Position numbers and translations under genes: made by a program
In this document: piece by piece, positions 16,659-25,877 of the stretch
Layout: the number at the start of each line of letters is the position of its first letter
How positions within the stretch are numbered: position 1 is the first letter of the stretch
The notes under the pieces: generated by a model
What the model was told of the DNA's origin: nothing
The model's input: the letters and a program-made list of their open reading frames with translations, nothing else
The model's database searches: none
Assembly (NCBI GenBank): GCA_002356515.1
Contig: AP017605.1
Location: 1,984,001-2,048,000, forward strand
Direction of reading: 5' to 3'
Length of the DNA: 64,000 bases
Origin: Mesorhizobium loti
GTDB taxonomy: Bacteria > Pseudomonadota > Alphaproteobacteria > Rhizobiales > Rhizobiaceae

Positions 16659-17626
16659 GGCGCGTTGCGCCGGCGCTGGCGAGGATCGAGCAGCGCCTGC
16701 AGCAGATCGCCGATCGCCGCCGTCGACACGAAGATCGCAGCCATCACCAGCACGCCGGCCTCGAGCATCGGGAAGTCGCGCGCCTTGGCGGCACTCAGCA
16801 CCAGATTGCCGAGGCCCTGTATGCCGAACAGCGCCTCGATCACCACCAGCCCGCCGAGCAGGAAGCCGCTCTGGGTGGCGATCACCGCCACCGTCGGCAC
16901 CAGCGCGTTGCGCAGCACATGCTTGAACAGCACCTGCGAGGGGCTAAGGCCCTTGAGGATGGCGGTGCGCGTATAGTCCGCGCCGCGCGCCTCGATCACC
17001 CCTGCCCTTGTCATGCGCGCGACATAGCCGATCAGGTTCAGCACCAGCGGCAGCGCCGGCAGGATGAGGTGGTAGCTGGACGTCCAGAAGCCGGCCCCAT
17101 CCGGCGCCGCACCGGAGATCGGAAACCAGGCCAGCCACAGGCCGAAGACCATCAGCAGCAACAGGCCGGAGACAAAGTCGGGCACGATCGAGAGCGAGAC
17201 GCCGGTCAGCACGATCAGCCTGTCGGCAAGGCTCCCCGAGCGCAGGCCCGCGACGACGCCGGCACCAATGCCGATCGGCACCAGGAACAGCAGCACGACA
17301 CCGGCCAGTGCCGCGGAATTCTTGATGCTCGACAGAACGAACGGCGCCACCGGCGCACGCATCGACAGCGAGTCGCCGAAATCCCCGGTGATCGCCTTGC
17401 TGAACCAGTGCCAGTACTGCGAGGGGATCGGCTGGTCGGTGCCGAGCTTGCGGTTGAGCTCGGCGACCGCCTGCGCATCGGCGAACGGGCCGAGCATGAC
17501 GCGGCCGACATCGCCGGGCAGCACTTGCCCGGCGAGGAAGACCAGCGCGCTGACCAGCCATAGCGTCAAAAGCAGCGCGCCCGCGCGAGCCGCCAGGGGC
17601 CGCACGATCGCCATCGAGGCGATCAC
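16655..17626 (-). CDS. Peptide/nickel-type ABC transporter permease, DppB type
   Basis: 323-residue inner-membrane permease. It shows the DppB/OppB layout: an N-terminal helix, then VMLGPFADAQAVAELNRKLGTDQPIPSQYWHWFSKAITGDFGDSL, and the C-terminal cytoplasmic loop ARGADYTRTAILKGLSPSQVLFKHVLRNALVPTVAVIATQSGFLLGG. Start and stop codons overlap those of the neighbours by four bases on both sides, indicating one tightly coupled operon with the binding protein and the DppC-type permease. Confidence 0.95.
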   Translation of the reverse strand: MIASMAIVRPLAARAGALLLTLWLVSALVFLAGQVLPGDVGRVMLGPFADAQAVAELNRKLGTDQPIPSQYWHWFSKAITGDFGDSLSMRAPVAPFVLSSIKNSAALAGVVLLFLVPIGIGAGVVAGLRSGSLADRLIVLTGVSLSIVPDFVSGLLLLMVFGLWLAWFPISGAAPDGAGFWTSSYHLILPALPLVLNLIGYVARMTRAGVIEARGADYTRTAILKGLSPSQVLFKHVLRNALVPTVAVIATQSGFLLGGLVVIEALFGIQGLGNLVLSAAKARDFPMLEAGVLVMAAIFVSTAAIGDLLQALLDPRQRRRNAP

Positions 17627-19275
17627 ACGAACGACACCTTGTCGAGCAGCAGGTGCGAGATGGCGGTGAAGCGCACGCCCTCGACCTTCGAGGAGACGAT
17701 GCGGCTGTATTGCGAGAAATAGCTGATGATCAGCGGCGTCTCGTCGAGCAGCAGCGTCTGGATCTTGCCGGCGGCGACGCGCTGCGCCTGCAGGTCACGG
17801 GCCTTGCCGTAGTCGATGAGCAGCGCGTCATAGTCCGGGTTGTTGAAATGCGCCGCATTCCAGGCGCCCGAGCTCTTCAGCGTCGCGTTGAGGAAGATGT
17901 CGGGCGTGCCGCGATGGCCGAAATCGGTGATGCCGAGATTGGAATCCAGCCATGGCGAGCTGCCGAACGTCGCCGAGCCGTAGTAGGCATCCTGCGGCAG
18001 CACGTTGAGCTTGATGTCGATGCCGGCCTTCTTGGCGAAATTCTGGATGATCACGGCATAGTCGGGAATGTCGTAGGCGCGTTCGGTGGTCAGCGTCACC
18101 TCGAAGCCGTTGGGCACGCCGGCTTCGCCGAGCAGGCGCTTGGCCTCAGCGATGTCCTGCTTGCGCTGCGGCACCGCCGGATCGGCCGAGGGAAAGATCG
18201 GCGCGAACGGCGTGTCGTTGCCGACGATGGCGCGGCCCTTGAGCAGGCCCTTGACCACCGCCTCGCGATCGATGGTCAGCGCCAGGGCGCGGCGCACGCG
18301 CTTGTCGGTGAACGGCGCCTGGTCGGTTCGCAGATGCGCCGGATCATGCGAGCTGGCCTGCACGCTGAGCAGCTTGAAGTTGGGATTGCCTTCGATCGCC
18401 AGTTCCAGCCGCGTCGTGCTGGGGATGACGTCGAGCTGGCCGGCCTGCAAGGCCAGCACCTGCGCCTGTTCGTCGTCGAAGAACTTGATCTCGACGCGGT
18501 CGGGCAGCGCCTTGTCGCCCCAATAGTCCGGGTTGCGCACGAATGTGGCGCCCTGTTTGGGGCGGAAGGATTCCAGCTTGAACGGACCGGTGCCGTTGAA
18601 ATTCTTTTCGAAATCGCCGGCATAGTCGGCCGGCACGATGACGGCATTGTAGACGTCGGACGAGACATAGAACGGGAAGTTGCTGTTCGACTGGTCGAGA
18701 TCGAAGGCGACGGTCTCGTCGTCGACGACCTTGGCGCCGCCCTTGGAGAGAATGCCCTTATAGGCCGACAGCGCGGACGAGCCGCTGGCCGGATCGACCA
18801 GCCGCTCGAAGCTCGCCACCACATCCTTGGCGGTGACGCTGCGGCCATCGTGGAACTTCACGCCGGGCCGCAGTTTGAAGGTCCAGCGCTTGGCCGTCTC
18901 GTCGGCTTCCCACGACAAAGCAAGCTTAGGCTGCAGCCCATCCTTGGGATCGTCGAGGATCAGATATTCGCCGACCTGGCTGAGCACGCCGATGCTGGCC
19001 GGGTCGGTCACCGTGACAGGATCGATCGCCTTGGTCGGCTGGCCGAGCCCGACGCGGACCGTGCCGCCGGCTGTCGCCGCGCGTGCAGCACCTGGCGTGA
19101 ACAGCCCCTGCGAGGCGGCAAAGCCGGTGAGACCGAGAAGCGCGGCGTATTTCAGCAGGTCGCGGCGCTTGAGGAAGCCCTGCGCATATTCATCCACGGC
19201 GACATTCCAGATGTCGCCATTGGTGCCGCGCGTCGACTGGTTGCGCAAAAGATCGATGTCGGAACGTTTCGTCAT
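17623..19275 (-). CDS. Peptide/nickel-type ABC transporter substrate-binding protein (SBP family 5, Tat-type signal)
   Basis: 550-residue periplasmic binding protein. Residues 37-66 (RRDLLKYAALLGLTGFAASQ followed by an Ala-rich end) form a twin-arginine signal placed after a 36-residue lead. The SBP_bac_5 core has LALSWEADETAKRWTFKLRPGVKFHDGRSVTAKDVVASFERL and later FNGTGPFKLESF and VRRALALTIDREAVV. This family binds peptides, but also opines, glycosides, metal chelates and aminopolycarboxylates. The gene after it (upstream in transcription) is a DUF427 protein and then an NtaA-family flavin monooxygenase, which points away from simple peptides. Confidence 0.94.
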   Translation of the reverse strand: MTKRSDIDLLRNQSTRGTNGDIWNVAVDEYAQGFLKRRDLLKYAALLGLTGFAASQGLFTPGAARAATAGGTVRVGLGQPTKAIDPVTVTDPASIGVLSQVGEYLILDDPKDGLQPKLALSWEADETAKRWTFKLRPGVKFHDGRSVTAKDVVASFERLVDPASGSSALSAYKGILSKGGAKVVDDETVAFDLDQSNSNFPFYVSSDVYNAVIVPADYAGDFEKNFNGTGPFKLESFRPKQGATFVRNPDYWGDKALPDRVEIKFFDDEQAQVLALQAGQLDVIPSTTRLELAIEGNPNFKLLSVQASSHDPAHLRTDQAPFTDKRVRRALALTIDREAVVKGLLKGRAIVGNDTPFAPIFPSADPAVPQRKQDIAEAKRLLGEAGVPNGFEVTLTTERAYDIPDYAVIIQNFAKKAGIDIKLNVLPQDAYYGSATFGSSPWLDSNLGITDFGHRGTPDIFLNATLKSSGAWNAAHFNNPDYDALLIDYGKARDLQAQRVAAGKIQTLLLDETPLIISYFSQYSRIVSSKVEGVRFTAISHLLLDKVSFV

Positions 19276-19320
19276 TGTCAGTCTCTCATCAATTGGAGGA
19301 TGGGGGAGAAAAAGCCGCCG

Positions 19321-20094
19321 TCAGACCGGCTGGCCGTCGAGATGGATGCGGTCGACCGCTTGCGGATAGAAGGCGATCAGCCCTTTGATCTTCGGCATTT
19401 CATCGATCGGGTCGCGGTAGCTCCAGGCGATGTCGGGACGAACCGAACCGTCCTTCAGCAGGCCCGACCAGTAGGAGGCGATGCCCTTGTAGGGACATCG
19501 CGTCGTCGAATTGGACGCCGTCAGCCGCTCCAGCCGGACATCCTCCGGCGGTAAATAGAACCGCGTCGGCAGATGGGTCTCGAACAGCAGCACCGGGCGC
19601 TGGCTGTCGGCGATGATCTCGCCGTCGAACCAGACCTGCACATGACTGGAACTGTGCAGCACGTCGATGCGTGCATAGGGATCGCGGGCGTGGACGAAGA
19701 CTTCCTCTTCCTCCTCGAACCATTGGTCGACCGCCTTCCAGGTGAAGGCGATGCGGCCGGCGAGCGGCGCCAGGTTCTCATCCGGTGGTGCCGTGAACGA
19801 CCACGCCGCATTGGCGGCGCGCCTGTCGCCGCTGTCGATGTCCCAATAGGCGGTCTCGCCGCCCACCGCGTGCGGCTCGCGATGCAGCGACGGCTTCAAC
19901 ACCGACGGATCGACCGAAGACGGCGGGAAGAAATAGATCGGCAGGAAATGGTTGGAGCGCAGCACCAGCACGTTGCGGCTGTCGGCGATGGTGCGGCCGC
20001 CAAACTTGACGCGCACCCGCTTGGGGCTGTGCAGGACATTGACGAGACGCGGAGCGGTGGCTTCGCGGGGCTGAAGGTTTGGTGCTGCGGTCAT
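19321..20094 (-). CDS. Tandem DUF427 protein
   Basis: 257 residues made of two copies of the DUF427 fold. Repeat one: PKRVRVKFGGRTIADSRNVLVLRSNHFLPIYFFPPSSV, ending ETAYWDID. Repeat two: HVQVWFDGEIIADSQRPVLLFETHLPTRFYLPPEDV, ending RCPYKGIASYW. Each carries the family sequence of a strand-turn-strand followed by the YxG-x-A-x-YW end. Function of DUF427 is unknown; it is often near flavin monooxygenases. Start 20094 has GAGGGGAT upstream. It stands 10 bp after the monooxygenase stop and is clearly in its operon, so it probably acts on the same substrate. Confidence 0.86.
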   Translation of the reverse strand: MTAAPNLQPREATAPRLVNVLHSPKRVRVKFGGRTIADSRNVLVLRSNHFLPIYFFPPSSVDPSVLKPSLHREPHAVGGETAYWDIDSGDRRAANAAWSFTAPPDENLAPLAGRIAFTWKAVDQWFEEEEEVFVHARDPYARIDVLHSSSHVQVWFDGEIIADSQRPVLLFETHLPTRFYLPPEDVRLERLTASNSTTRCPYKGIASYWSGLLKDGSVRPDIAWSYRDPIDEMPKIKGLIAFYPQAVDRIHLDGQPV

Positions 20095-20104
20095 GGCGAT
20101 CCCC

Positions 20105-21457
20105 TCAGGACACGGCGCGCGCATTGGCGCGCTGCTCGGCGAAACGGTTGGTGGGGCGGGCAAGGCCAAAACGGTCGCGCAACGTGCCCGGCGCGTATTC
20201 GGTCGGAACCAGGCCGCGCCGCTGCAGTTCCGGCACCACCTGCTCGGCGAAATTCACCCAGTCCTCCGGCAGCAGCGGGAACATCAGGTTGAAGCCGTCG
20301 GCGGCACCCGCGACGAACCAGTCTTCCAGCTGGTCGGCGATCTGCTTCGGCGTGCCGGCAACCGTCGGCACCGAGCCGCTGTTGGCGAGCTTGCGGGCAA
20401 TGTCGCGCAGGCTGAGATTCTGCTTCGACCATTGCTTGACGCGGTTGAGCGAGGTGCGGCCGCCATTGAAGGTGCTCTCGTCCGGCAGCGGCGGCAGCGG
20501 CCCATCCGGCGGGTAGGCCGAGAGGTCGATGCCGCTCCAGCTCGACAGAAGGTCGATGCCGACCTGGTCGGGAAGCAGGCTCTGCAGATACTCCTGCTTG
20601 TCGCGGCCTTCGGCTTCGGAGGCGGCGACGATGGGCAGGATGCCGGGCAGGATCTTGAAGCTTTCCGGCCGCCGGCCATGGCGGGCCAGCCGCTCGTTGA
20701 TGTCCTGCCGATATTTGATGCCGTCTTCCCTGGTGCTGTAGATGGCGAAATGCGCATCGGCCTGGGCGGTGGCAAAATTCTTGCCGTCCTCGGACGAACC
20801 GGCCTGGACGATCAGCGGATGGCCCTGCGGCGGCCGCGACACGTTGAGCGGCCCGCGCACCTTGAAATGCTTGCCCTTGTGGTCGATCGGATGGACCTTG
20901 TCGGGATCGGCGAAATAGCCCGTCTCCTTGTCGATGAGGAGCGACTCGTCCTCCCAGCTGTCCCACAGCGCCTTGACGATATCGAGGAATTCGCCGGCCC
21001 GCTCATAACGGAAGGCGTGCTCGATGTTGCCGTCGCGGCCGAAATTGCGCGCCTCCTCATCCATCGCCGAGGTGACGACGTTCCATGACGCCCTGCCCTT
21101 GCTGATATGATCGAGCGAGGCGAACATGCGCGCGACATTGTAGGGCTCGCTGTAGGAGCTCGACGCCGTGGTGATCAGGCCGATATGTTTGGTCACACCG
21201 GCCAGCGCCGACAAAAGCGTCAGCGGCTCCAGGCGGGCATTGGCGTAGTGCGCGACGCCGCTCTTGACCGAATCCCAGATCGAGACGTGGTCGGCGACGA
21301 AGATAGTGTCGATCCGCGCCCGTTCGGCTGCCTGCACCAGCTCGCGATAGTAGTCGAAGTCGAGCACCTCGCGTCCCGGCGCGCGGGGATGGCGCCATGA
21401 CATGCGGTGGTCGCCCTGCGGGTTGAAGAAGAACGCGCTGAGGATCATGTGCGACAT
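20105..21457 (-). CDS. FMN-dependent monooxygenase, NtaA/SnaA/DszA (EmoA-like) family
   Basis: 450-residue luciferase-like class-C monooxygenase that uses reduced FMN from a partner reductase. Landmarks: DFDYYRELVQAAERARIDTIFVADHVSIWD, RLEPLTLLSALAGVTKHIGLITTASSSYSEPYNVARMFASLDHISKGRASWNVVTS, and PLIVQAGSSEDGKNFAT. The family includes nitrilotriacetate (NtaA), EDTA (EmoA) and organosulfur (DszA, SnaA) monooxygenases; members cannot be told apart by eye. It is the first gene of the leftward operon whose later genes encode DUF427, an SBP family 5 protein and two permeases. No flavin reductase gene is nearby, so FMNH2 must come from elsewhere. Confidence 0.9.
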   Translation of the reverse strand: MSHMILSAFFFNPQGDHRMSWRHPRAPGREVLDFDYYRELVQAAERARIDTIFVADHVSIWDSVKSGVAHYANARLEPLTLLSALAGVTKHIGLITTASSSYSEPYNVARMFASLDHISKGRASWNVVTSAMDEEARNFGRDGNIEHAFRYERAGEFLDIVKALWDSWEDESLLIDKETGYFADPDKVHPIDHKGKHFKVRGPLNVSRPPQGHPLIVQAGSSEDGKNFATAQADAHFAIYSTREDGIKYRQDINERLARHGRRPESFKILPGILPIVAASEAEGRDKQEYLQSLLPDQVGIDLLSSWSGIDLSAYPPDGPLPPLPDESTFNGGRTSLNRVKQWSKQNLSLRDIARKLANSGSVPTVAGTPKQIADQLEDWFVAGAADGFNLMFPLLPEDWVNFAEQVVPELQRRGLVPTEYAPGTLRDRFGLARPTNRFAEQRANARAVS

Positions 21458-21652
21458 CTGGATTCCCTTCCCTGCGGATGCGGAAAACCCCGGGCGCTGC
21501 GGCCTGTGGCCGTGCCCCGAAAATCTTCCAGTCAGCGAAAGTTAGATTGCGCTCGAGCTTAATTCGAGTAATTTTATAGAGATTGTTCCATGTGAAAGCG
21601 GAAGCGATTGCCCCTGATCGTGGCGCGCGCAGAAAGTGGTTTCCGGTCCCCC

Positions 21653-23464
21653 ATGTCCTCAGTTCTAAACGTCGAGCACCTTTCCGTTTCCTACCGAGGA
21701 GCCAGGCACATCCACCGGGCCGTCGATGACATATCGCTGCGCATCGGCCAGGGCGAAGCGCTCGGGCTGGTCGGCGAGTCAGGGTCCGGCAAGAGCTCGG
21801 TGGCGCTGGCGGTGCTGCGCTACCTGCCCAAACACGCCCGGGTCGAAGCCGCGCAGCTGGCCTTCGAAAACCGCGAGATCCGCGACCTCTCCGCCGACCG
21901 ACTGCGCCGGCTGCGCGGCGACCGCATCGCCGCCGTCTACCAGCATCCGGGCTCGGCGCTGAACCCGAGCATGACCATTGGCGGCCAGATCACCGAGACG
22001 ATCCTGCGCCACCGCCCGATGCATCATGACGAGGCGCTTGGCCGTGCGGCCCAGCTGCTCGGCCGCGTGCGCGTCGCCAACCCCGAACGCGTGCTGCGGC
22101 TCTATCCGCATGAGCTCTCGGGCGGCATGCAGCAGCGCGCCAACATCGCGATTGCCATCGCCCTCGACCCGGTGCTGCTGGTGATGGACGAGCCGACCAC
22201 GGCGCTCGACGCCAGCGTCCAGTCCGAGATCATCGCCATCCTCGACGATCTGCGCCGCCAGCACCGCACCTCGATCCTTTTGATCAGCCACGACATCAAC
22301 CTGATCCGCCGCTCCTGCGACCGGGTCTCGGTGATGCAGGCCGGCTCGATTGTCGAGACCGGTGCCGCCGAAGAAGTTTTCGACAACCCGCGCCACGCCT
22401 ACACACGGGCGCTGGTCGCCGCCATTCCCACCCTCAACCGCACAAAGCGCGACGGCAGGCTGGCCGAGGATGCCAGCCCCGTGGACCTGGTTTCCGACGT
22501 GCCGGCCGGGGAGCAAGCGGAAAGCACCCGGCCCGCGCTACGGCGCGAAGTCGCCGTCTCCTGCCGGGGCATAAAACAATCCTTCGGCGGCCAGCCGGTG
22601 CTGCACGGCATCGACCTCGACATCGCCAGCGGCGAGACTTTTGGGCTGATTGGTGAATCCGGTTCCGGCAAGTCGACGCTGGCCCGCATCGTCACCGGCC
22701 TGCAGCCGCCGACGGCGGGCAGCGTCGAACTGTTCGGCAAGACCGTGGCGCCGCTGGTCGAGCGGCGCCAGCCAAGCGAGCGGCGTGACGTGCAGATGGT
22801 GTTCCAGTCGCCCGACCGCACGCTCAACCCGCGCCAGCGCATCAGCCGCATCCTCGGCCGGCCGCTGCGGCGGCTGGCCGGCCTGCCGCGCCGCGCGGTG
22901 CCGCAGCGCGTCGGCGACCTCCTCGCCTCGGTACGCCTCGCCCGCAGCACGGCAGAGCAGAAGCCCGGCACGCTGTCCGGCGGCCAGCGCCAGCGCACGG
23001 CCATTGCGCGGGCCTTCGCCGGCCTGCCGCGGCTGGTGGTGCTGGACGAACCGACCTCGGCGCTCGACGTCTCGGTGCAGGCGACGGTGCTCAACCTGCT
23101 CAACGATTTGCAGAAGAGCAAGGATACCGCCTATCTCTTCATCAGCCATGATCTCAGGGTCGTGCGCTACATGGCCGACCGGATTGGCGTGCTCTATCGC
23201 GGCCGCCTGGTCGAGACCGGCTCCTCCGACCAGATCTTTGCCGGCCCCAACCATCCCTACACGCAGATGCTGCTGGCGGCGTCTTCCAACGATGCGCAGG
23301 CGACGACAATCGCCGAAGCGCAAGCCGCCACCGAAGCTGCTCCTGGCGGCTGCGCCTTCGCCGGCCGCTGCCCGCTGGCGGACGCCGGCTGCCATGCCGC
23401 CGAGCCGGTGGCCAAGGAGATTGCATCAGGCCATTTCATCGCCTGCTGGAAGCGCGCCGGCTAA
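21653..23464 (+). CDS. ABC transporter ATP-binding protein with two fused ATPase domains (DppD-DppF fusion)
   Basis: 603 residues with two complete nucleotide-binding domains. Domain 1: Walker A GESGSGKSS at 41-49, signature LSGGMQQR, Walker B LLVMDEPTTALD. Domain 2 from about residue 300: Walker A GESGSGKST, signature LSGGQRQR, Walker B LVVLDEPTSALD. A C-terminal oligopeptide-transporter tail with cysteines (GCAFAGRCPLADAGC) closes the protein, as in OppD/DppF. It powers the permeases at 15777-17626. The gene is divergent from the monooxygenase operon, with a 195-bp shared promoter region. ATG 21653 is preferred; an in-frame TTG at 21608 gives an unrelated extension. Confidence 0.94.
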   Translation: MSSVLNVEHLSVSYRGARHIHRAVDDISLRIGQGEALGLVGESGSGKSSVALAVLRYLPKHARVEAAQLAFENREIRDLSADRLRRLRGDRIAAVYQHPGSALNPSMTIGGQITETILRHRPMHHDEALGRAAQLLGRVRVANPERVLRLYPHELSGGMQQRANIAIAIALDPVLLVMDEPTTALDASVQSEIIAILDDLRRQHRTSILLISHDINLIRRSCDRVSVMQAGSIVETGAAEEVFDNPRHAYTRALVAAIPTLNRTKRDGRLAEDASPVDLVSDVPAGEQAESTRPALRREVAVSCRGIKQSFGGQPVLHGIDLDIASGETFGLIGESGSGKSTLARIVTGLQPPTAGSVELFGKTVAPLVERRQPSERRDVQMVFQSPDRTLNPRQRISRILGRPLRRLAGLPRRAVPQRVGDLLASVRLARSTAEQKPGTLSGGQRQRTAIARAFAGLPRLVVLDEPTSALDVSVQATVLNLLNDLQKSKDTAYLFISHDLRVVRYMADRIGVLYRGRLVETGSSDQIFAGPNHPYTQMLLAASSNDAQATTIAEAQAATEAAPGGCAFAGRCPLADAGCHAAEPVAKEIASGHFIACWKRAG

Positions 23465-23469
23465 CCGCT

Positions 23470-24162
23470 CTATCCGCCGAGATAAAGCCGGTGCAGTTCA
23501 TCCGGCGACTTGAGCAGTTTCAGGCAGTCGCCGTCATGGACGACGCGGCCGCGCCGCATGACATAGGCGCGGTTGCCGATCGACAAAGCGAGCGCGGCAA
23601 ACTGTTCGACCAGCAGCACCGCCAGGCCATTGTCGGCGAGCTTGCGCACCGCGCTCATCAGCCTTGTGACGATGACCGGCGCCAGGCCAGCCGACATCTC
23701 GTCGATGAGCAGCACTTTGGGCCGTGTCAGCAGCGCGCGGGCGATGACCAGCATCTGCTGCTCGCCGCCTGACAAAAGGCTCGCCTTCACTGTGCGCCGC
23801 TGCACCAGTTCGGGAAACAGCGCATAGGCCTCGCCAAGATCGGATCCCGGGTGCAGGCTCACCCGAAGATTCTCCTCGGTGGTGAGCTGGCGGAACACGG
23901 TGCGGCCCTGCTCGACATGGGCAAGGCCTTCGCGCGAGCGCACGCCGGGCCGTGCCTTCTGGATCTCGCGGCCGTCGATGGCGATCGAACCGCCGGCGAC
24001 CGGGATGATGCCGGACAGGCCTTCGAGCAGCGTCGTCTTGCCGGCGCCGTTGGCGCCGAGCACGACGCTGATGGCACCGCTCTCGACGGCTATGTCGAGC
24101 GACGACACGACAGGCAATTCGGCGCGGTTGATCGAGAGGTTGGAAACGACGAGCTTGCTCAT
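23470..24162 (-). CDS. Branched-chain-amino-acid-type ABC ATPase, LivF type
   Basis: 230 residues. Walker A GANGAGKTT, the LivF-typical MSKLVVSNLSINRAELPVVSSLDIAVESGAISVVLGANGAGKTTLLEGLSG-like opening (given here in part), signature LLSGGEQQM, Walker B VLLIDEMSAGLAP. The start at 24162 overlaps the stop of the LivM-LivG fusion by four bases. It is the last gene of a leftward operon. A gap of only five bases separates its stop from the stop of the dipeptide ATPase coming from the other side. Confidence 0.93.
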   Translation of the reverse strand: MSKLVVSNLSINRAELPVVSSLDIAVESGAISVVLGANGAGKTTLLEGLSGIIPVAGGSIAIDGREIQKARPGVRSREGLAHVEQGRTVFRQLTTEENLRVSLHPGSDLGEAYALFPELVQRRTVKASLLSGGEQQMLVIARALLTRPKVLLIDEMSAGLAPVIVTRLMSAVRKLADNGLAVLLVEQFAALALSIGNRAYVMRRGRVVHDGDCLKLLKSPDELHRLYLGG

Positions 24163-25877
24163 GCCGCCACGCTCTCTTCCTCGATGCCGAGATAGGCCTT
24201 CTTGACCGAACCCTGGTCGAGCACCTTGGCCGGCGGACCCGACGCGATGACGCGGCCGAAGTCGAGCACGGTCACCTCCGAACACACCGCCCGCACCAGA
24301 TCCATATCGTGCTCGACCAGGAGCACTGCCGAACCGAACAATTTCGGAATTTCGGCGATGCGTTGCCCCAACCGCACGCTCTCCTCATGCGACTGCCCAG
24401 CGGCCGGTTCGTCGAGCAGCACCACCGCCGGCCGCGCCGCGACCACGCCAGCGACATCGAGCAGCCGCCTGGTGCCGGCATCGACCGAGACCACCAGCGT
24501 GTCTGGATCGGGACAATCGAGCCAGCCGAGGATCGCCTTGGTCTCGCTCGCAGACAGGCCCTTGGCCGCCAGCGCCAGATAGCCGCCGACCGTGAGTTCG
24601 GGCGCGATGCGGTTGGTCTGCCAGGTTCGGCGCACGCCGGCGCGGGCGCGCAGATGCGCCGGCATGCCTTCCAGCGGCTTGCCGCCGAGCGCGATGCCGC
24701 CTTCATAGCTCGACAGGAAGCCGGCGACGGCGTCGATGAAGGTCGATTTGCCCGCGCCATTCGGCCCGATCAGCCCGGCGACGGTACCGGCAGCAACCGT
24801 CGGGCTGACGCCGTCGAGCGCCACCACGCTGCCATAGCGTACGGTGAGTTTTTCAATGCTGAGCGCGGGACCAGCGGCGCGGCTGACCGGGCTCGGCAGA
24901 TCGCTTGCCGGCGCCGATGCGGCCGCTTTCACACGCGCCGGCATGAGCTTGCGCAATTGCCGCCGAAAAGTTTCGCTCATCGTCTCGCCCGTCGACAGCG
25001 CCTGCGTGGCGCCGATGGCGAACAGCACATTGCCGATGTCCTGCGGCAGATCGAGCCGGCGCAGAATTTCCGGGAACATCACCACCAGCAAGCCGCCGAT
25101 GATGGCGCCCTCGGCGAAATGCGCGCCGGTCATGACCGCCACGGCATAGAGCGACAGCGACTGCATCATGCTGAAATTCTCGGACACCAGCGTGCCGAGA
25201 TAGCCGGCGAGCAGCCCGCCGGAAATGCCGGCGACAAAGGCCGAGATGGCGAAGGCCGAAAGCTTGGCGGTGGCGATGCTGACGCCATGTGCTGCCGCCG
25301 CGCGTTCGGAGTGGCGCACCGCCAGCCAGGACGCGCCGAGGCGCGAACGGCTGAGGATCTCCAGCACCACGGCAACTGCCACGTAGAACAGCAGCACGAA
25401 GACGAAATAACCCTCATCGCTGTCGAACAGCTCCGGCCGCGTCACTTGCAGGAAATCGGTCTGGCCGGGATAGGTCATGGTCGCCAGGATGGTGTCGAAG
25501 GCGGTGGCGAAGGACAGCGTGACGATGGCGAGGTTTATGCCGCGCAGCCTGAGCGCCGGCAGGCCGATGGCAACGCCGAGCGGCACCGCCGCCAGCCCGC
25601 CGATGAGGATCCACACGGGTAACCCGCCCGGCGCCTCGGCGAGGTTGAGGTAGCCGACGGTCCAGGCGCCGACGCCGGCGAACGACATCTGGCAGAGCGC
25701 GATCATGCCGGTGCGGCCGGCGACGAGGCCGAGGCTCTGCAGCGCGACGCCGGTGATCAGCACCGAGGTGGCCAGGAACACCCAGTAGGAGGGTAGCAGG
25801 CCAAGCAAGGCGACACTGCCGGCAACGAGTGCTGCGGCAATGACGATCAGCGAGGCTTTCAAACTAGCGCGCTTCAT
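24159..25877 (-). CDS. Fused LivM permease - LivG ATPase of a branched-chain-amino-acid-type ABC importer
   Basis: 572 residues joining two transporter parts. Residues 1-300 are a LivM-type permease with about nine hydrophobic segments and the characteristic GLVAGRTGMIALCQMSFAGVGAW block. After a linker (about 310-335, Ala/Pro-rich) comes a LivG-type ATPase with Walker A GPNGAGKST and Walker B VVLLDEPAAGQS, and the switch His in LLVEHDMDLV. The signature region reads VSVDAGTRRLLDVAGVVAARP; the usual LSxGxx motif is degenerate (VDAGTRR). Fusions of LivM with LivG are known in proteobacteria. It overlaps LivH by 14 bases and LivF by 4. Confidence 0.92.
   Translation of the reverse strand: MKRASLKASLIVIAAALVAGSVALLGLLPSYWVFLATSVLITGVALQSLGLVAGRTGMIALCQMSFAGVGAWTVGYLNLAEAPGGLPVWILIGGLAAVPLGVAIGLPALRLRGINLAIVTLSFATAFDTILATMTYPGQTDFLQVTRPELFDSDEGYFVFVLLFYVAVAVVLEILSRSRLGASWLAVRHSERAAAAHGVSIATAKLSAFAISAFVAGISGGLLAGYLGTLVSENFSMMQSLSLYAVAVMTGAHFAEGAIIGGLLVVMFPEILRRLDLPQDIGNVLFAIGATQALSTGETMSETFRRQLRKLMPARVKAAASAPASDLPSPVSRAAGPALSIEKLTVRYGSVVALDGVSPTVAAGTVAGLIGPNGAGKSTFIDAVAGFLSSYEGGIALGGKPLEGMPAHLRARAGVRRTWQTNRIAPELTVGGYLALAAKGLSASETKAILGWLDCPDPDTLVVSVDAGTRRLLDVAGVVAARPAVVLLDEPAAGQSHEESVRLGQRIAEIPKLFGSAVLLVEHDMDLVRAVCSEVTVLDFGRVIASGPPAKVLDQGSVKKAYLGIEEESVAA

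Noticed and set aside
17653..19554. Long plus-strand open frame (633 codons) opposite the family 5 binding protein
   Set aside because: Antisense shadow; the minus strand encodes a full binding protein with Tat signal.
20105..21457. Calling the flavin monooxygenase nitrilotriacetate or EDTA monooxygenase outright
   Set aside because: The family mixes many substrates, and no flavin reductase or iminodiacetate oxidase gene is nearby; only the family is stated.
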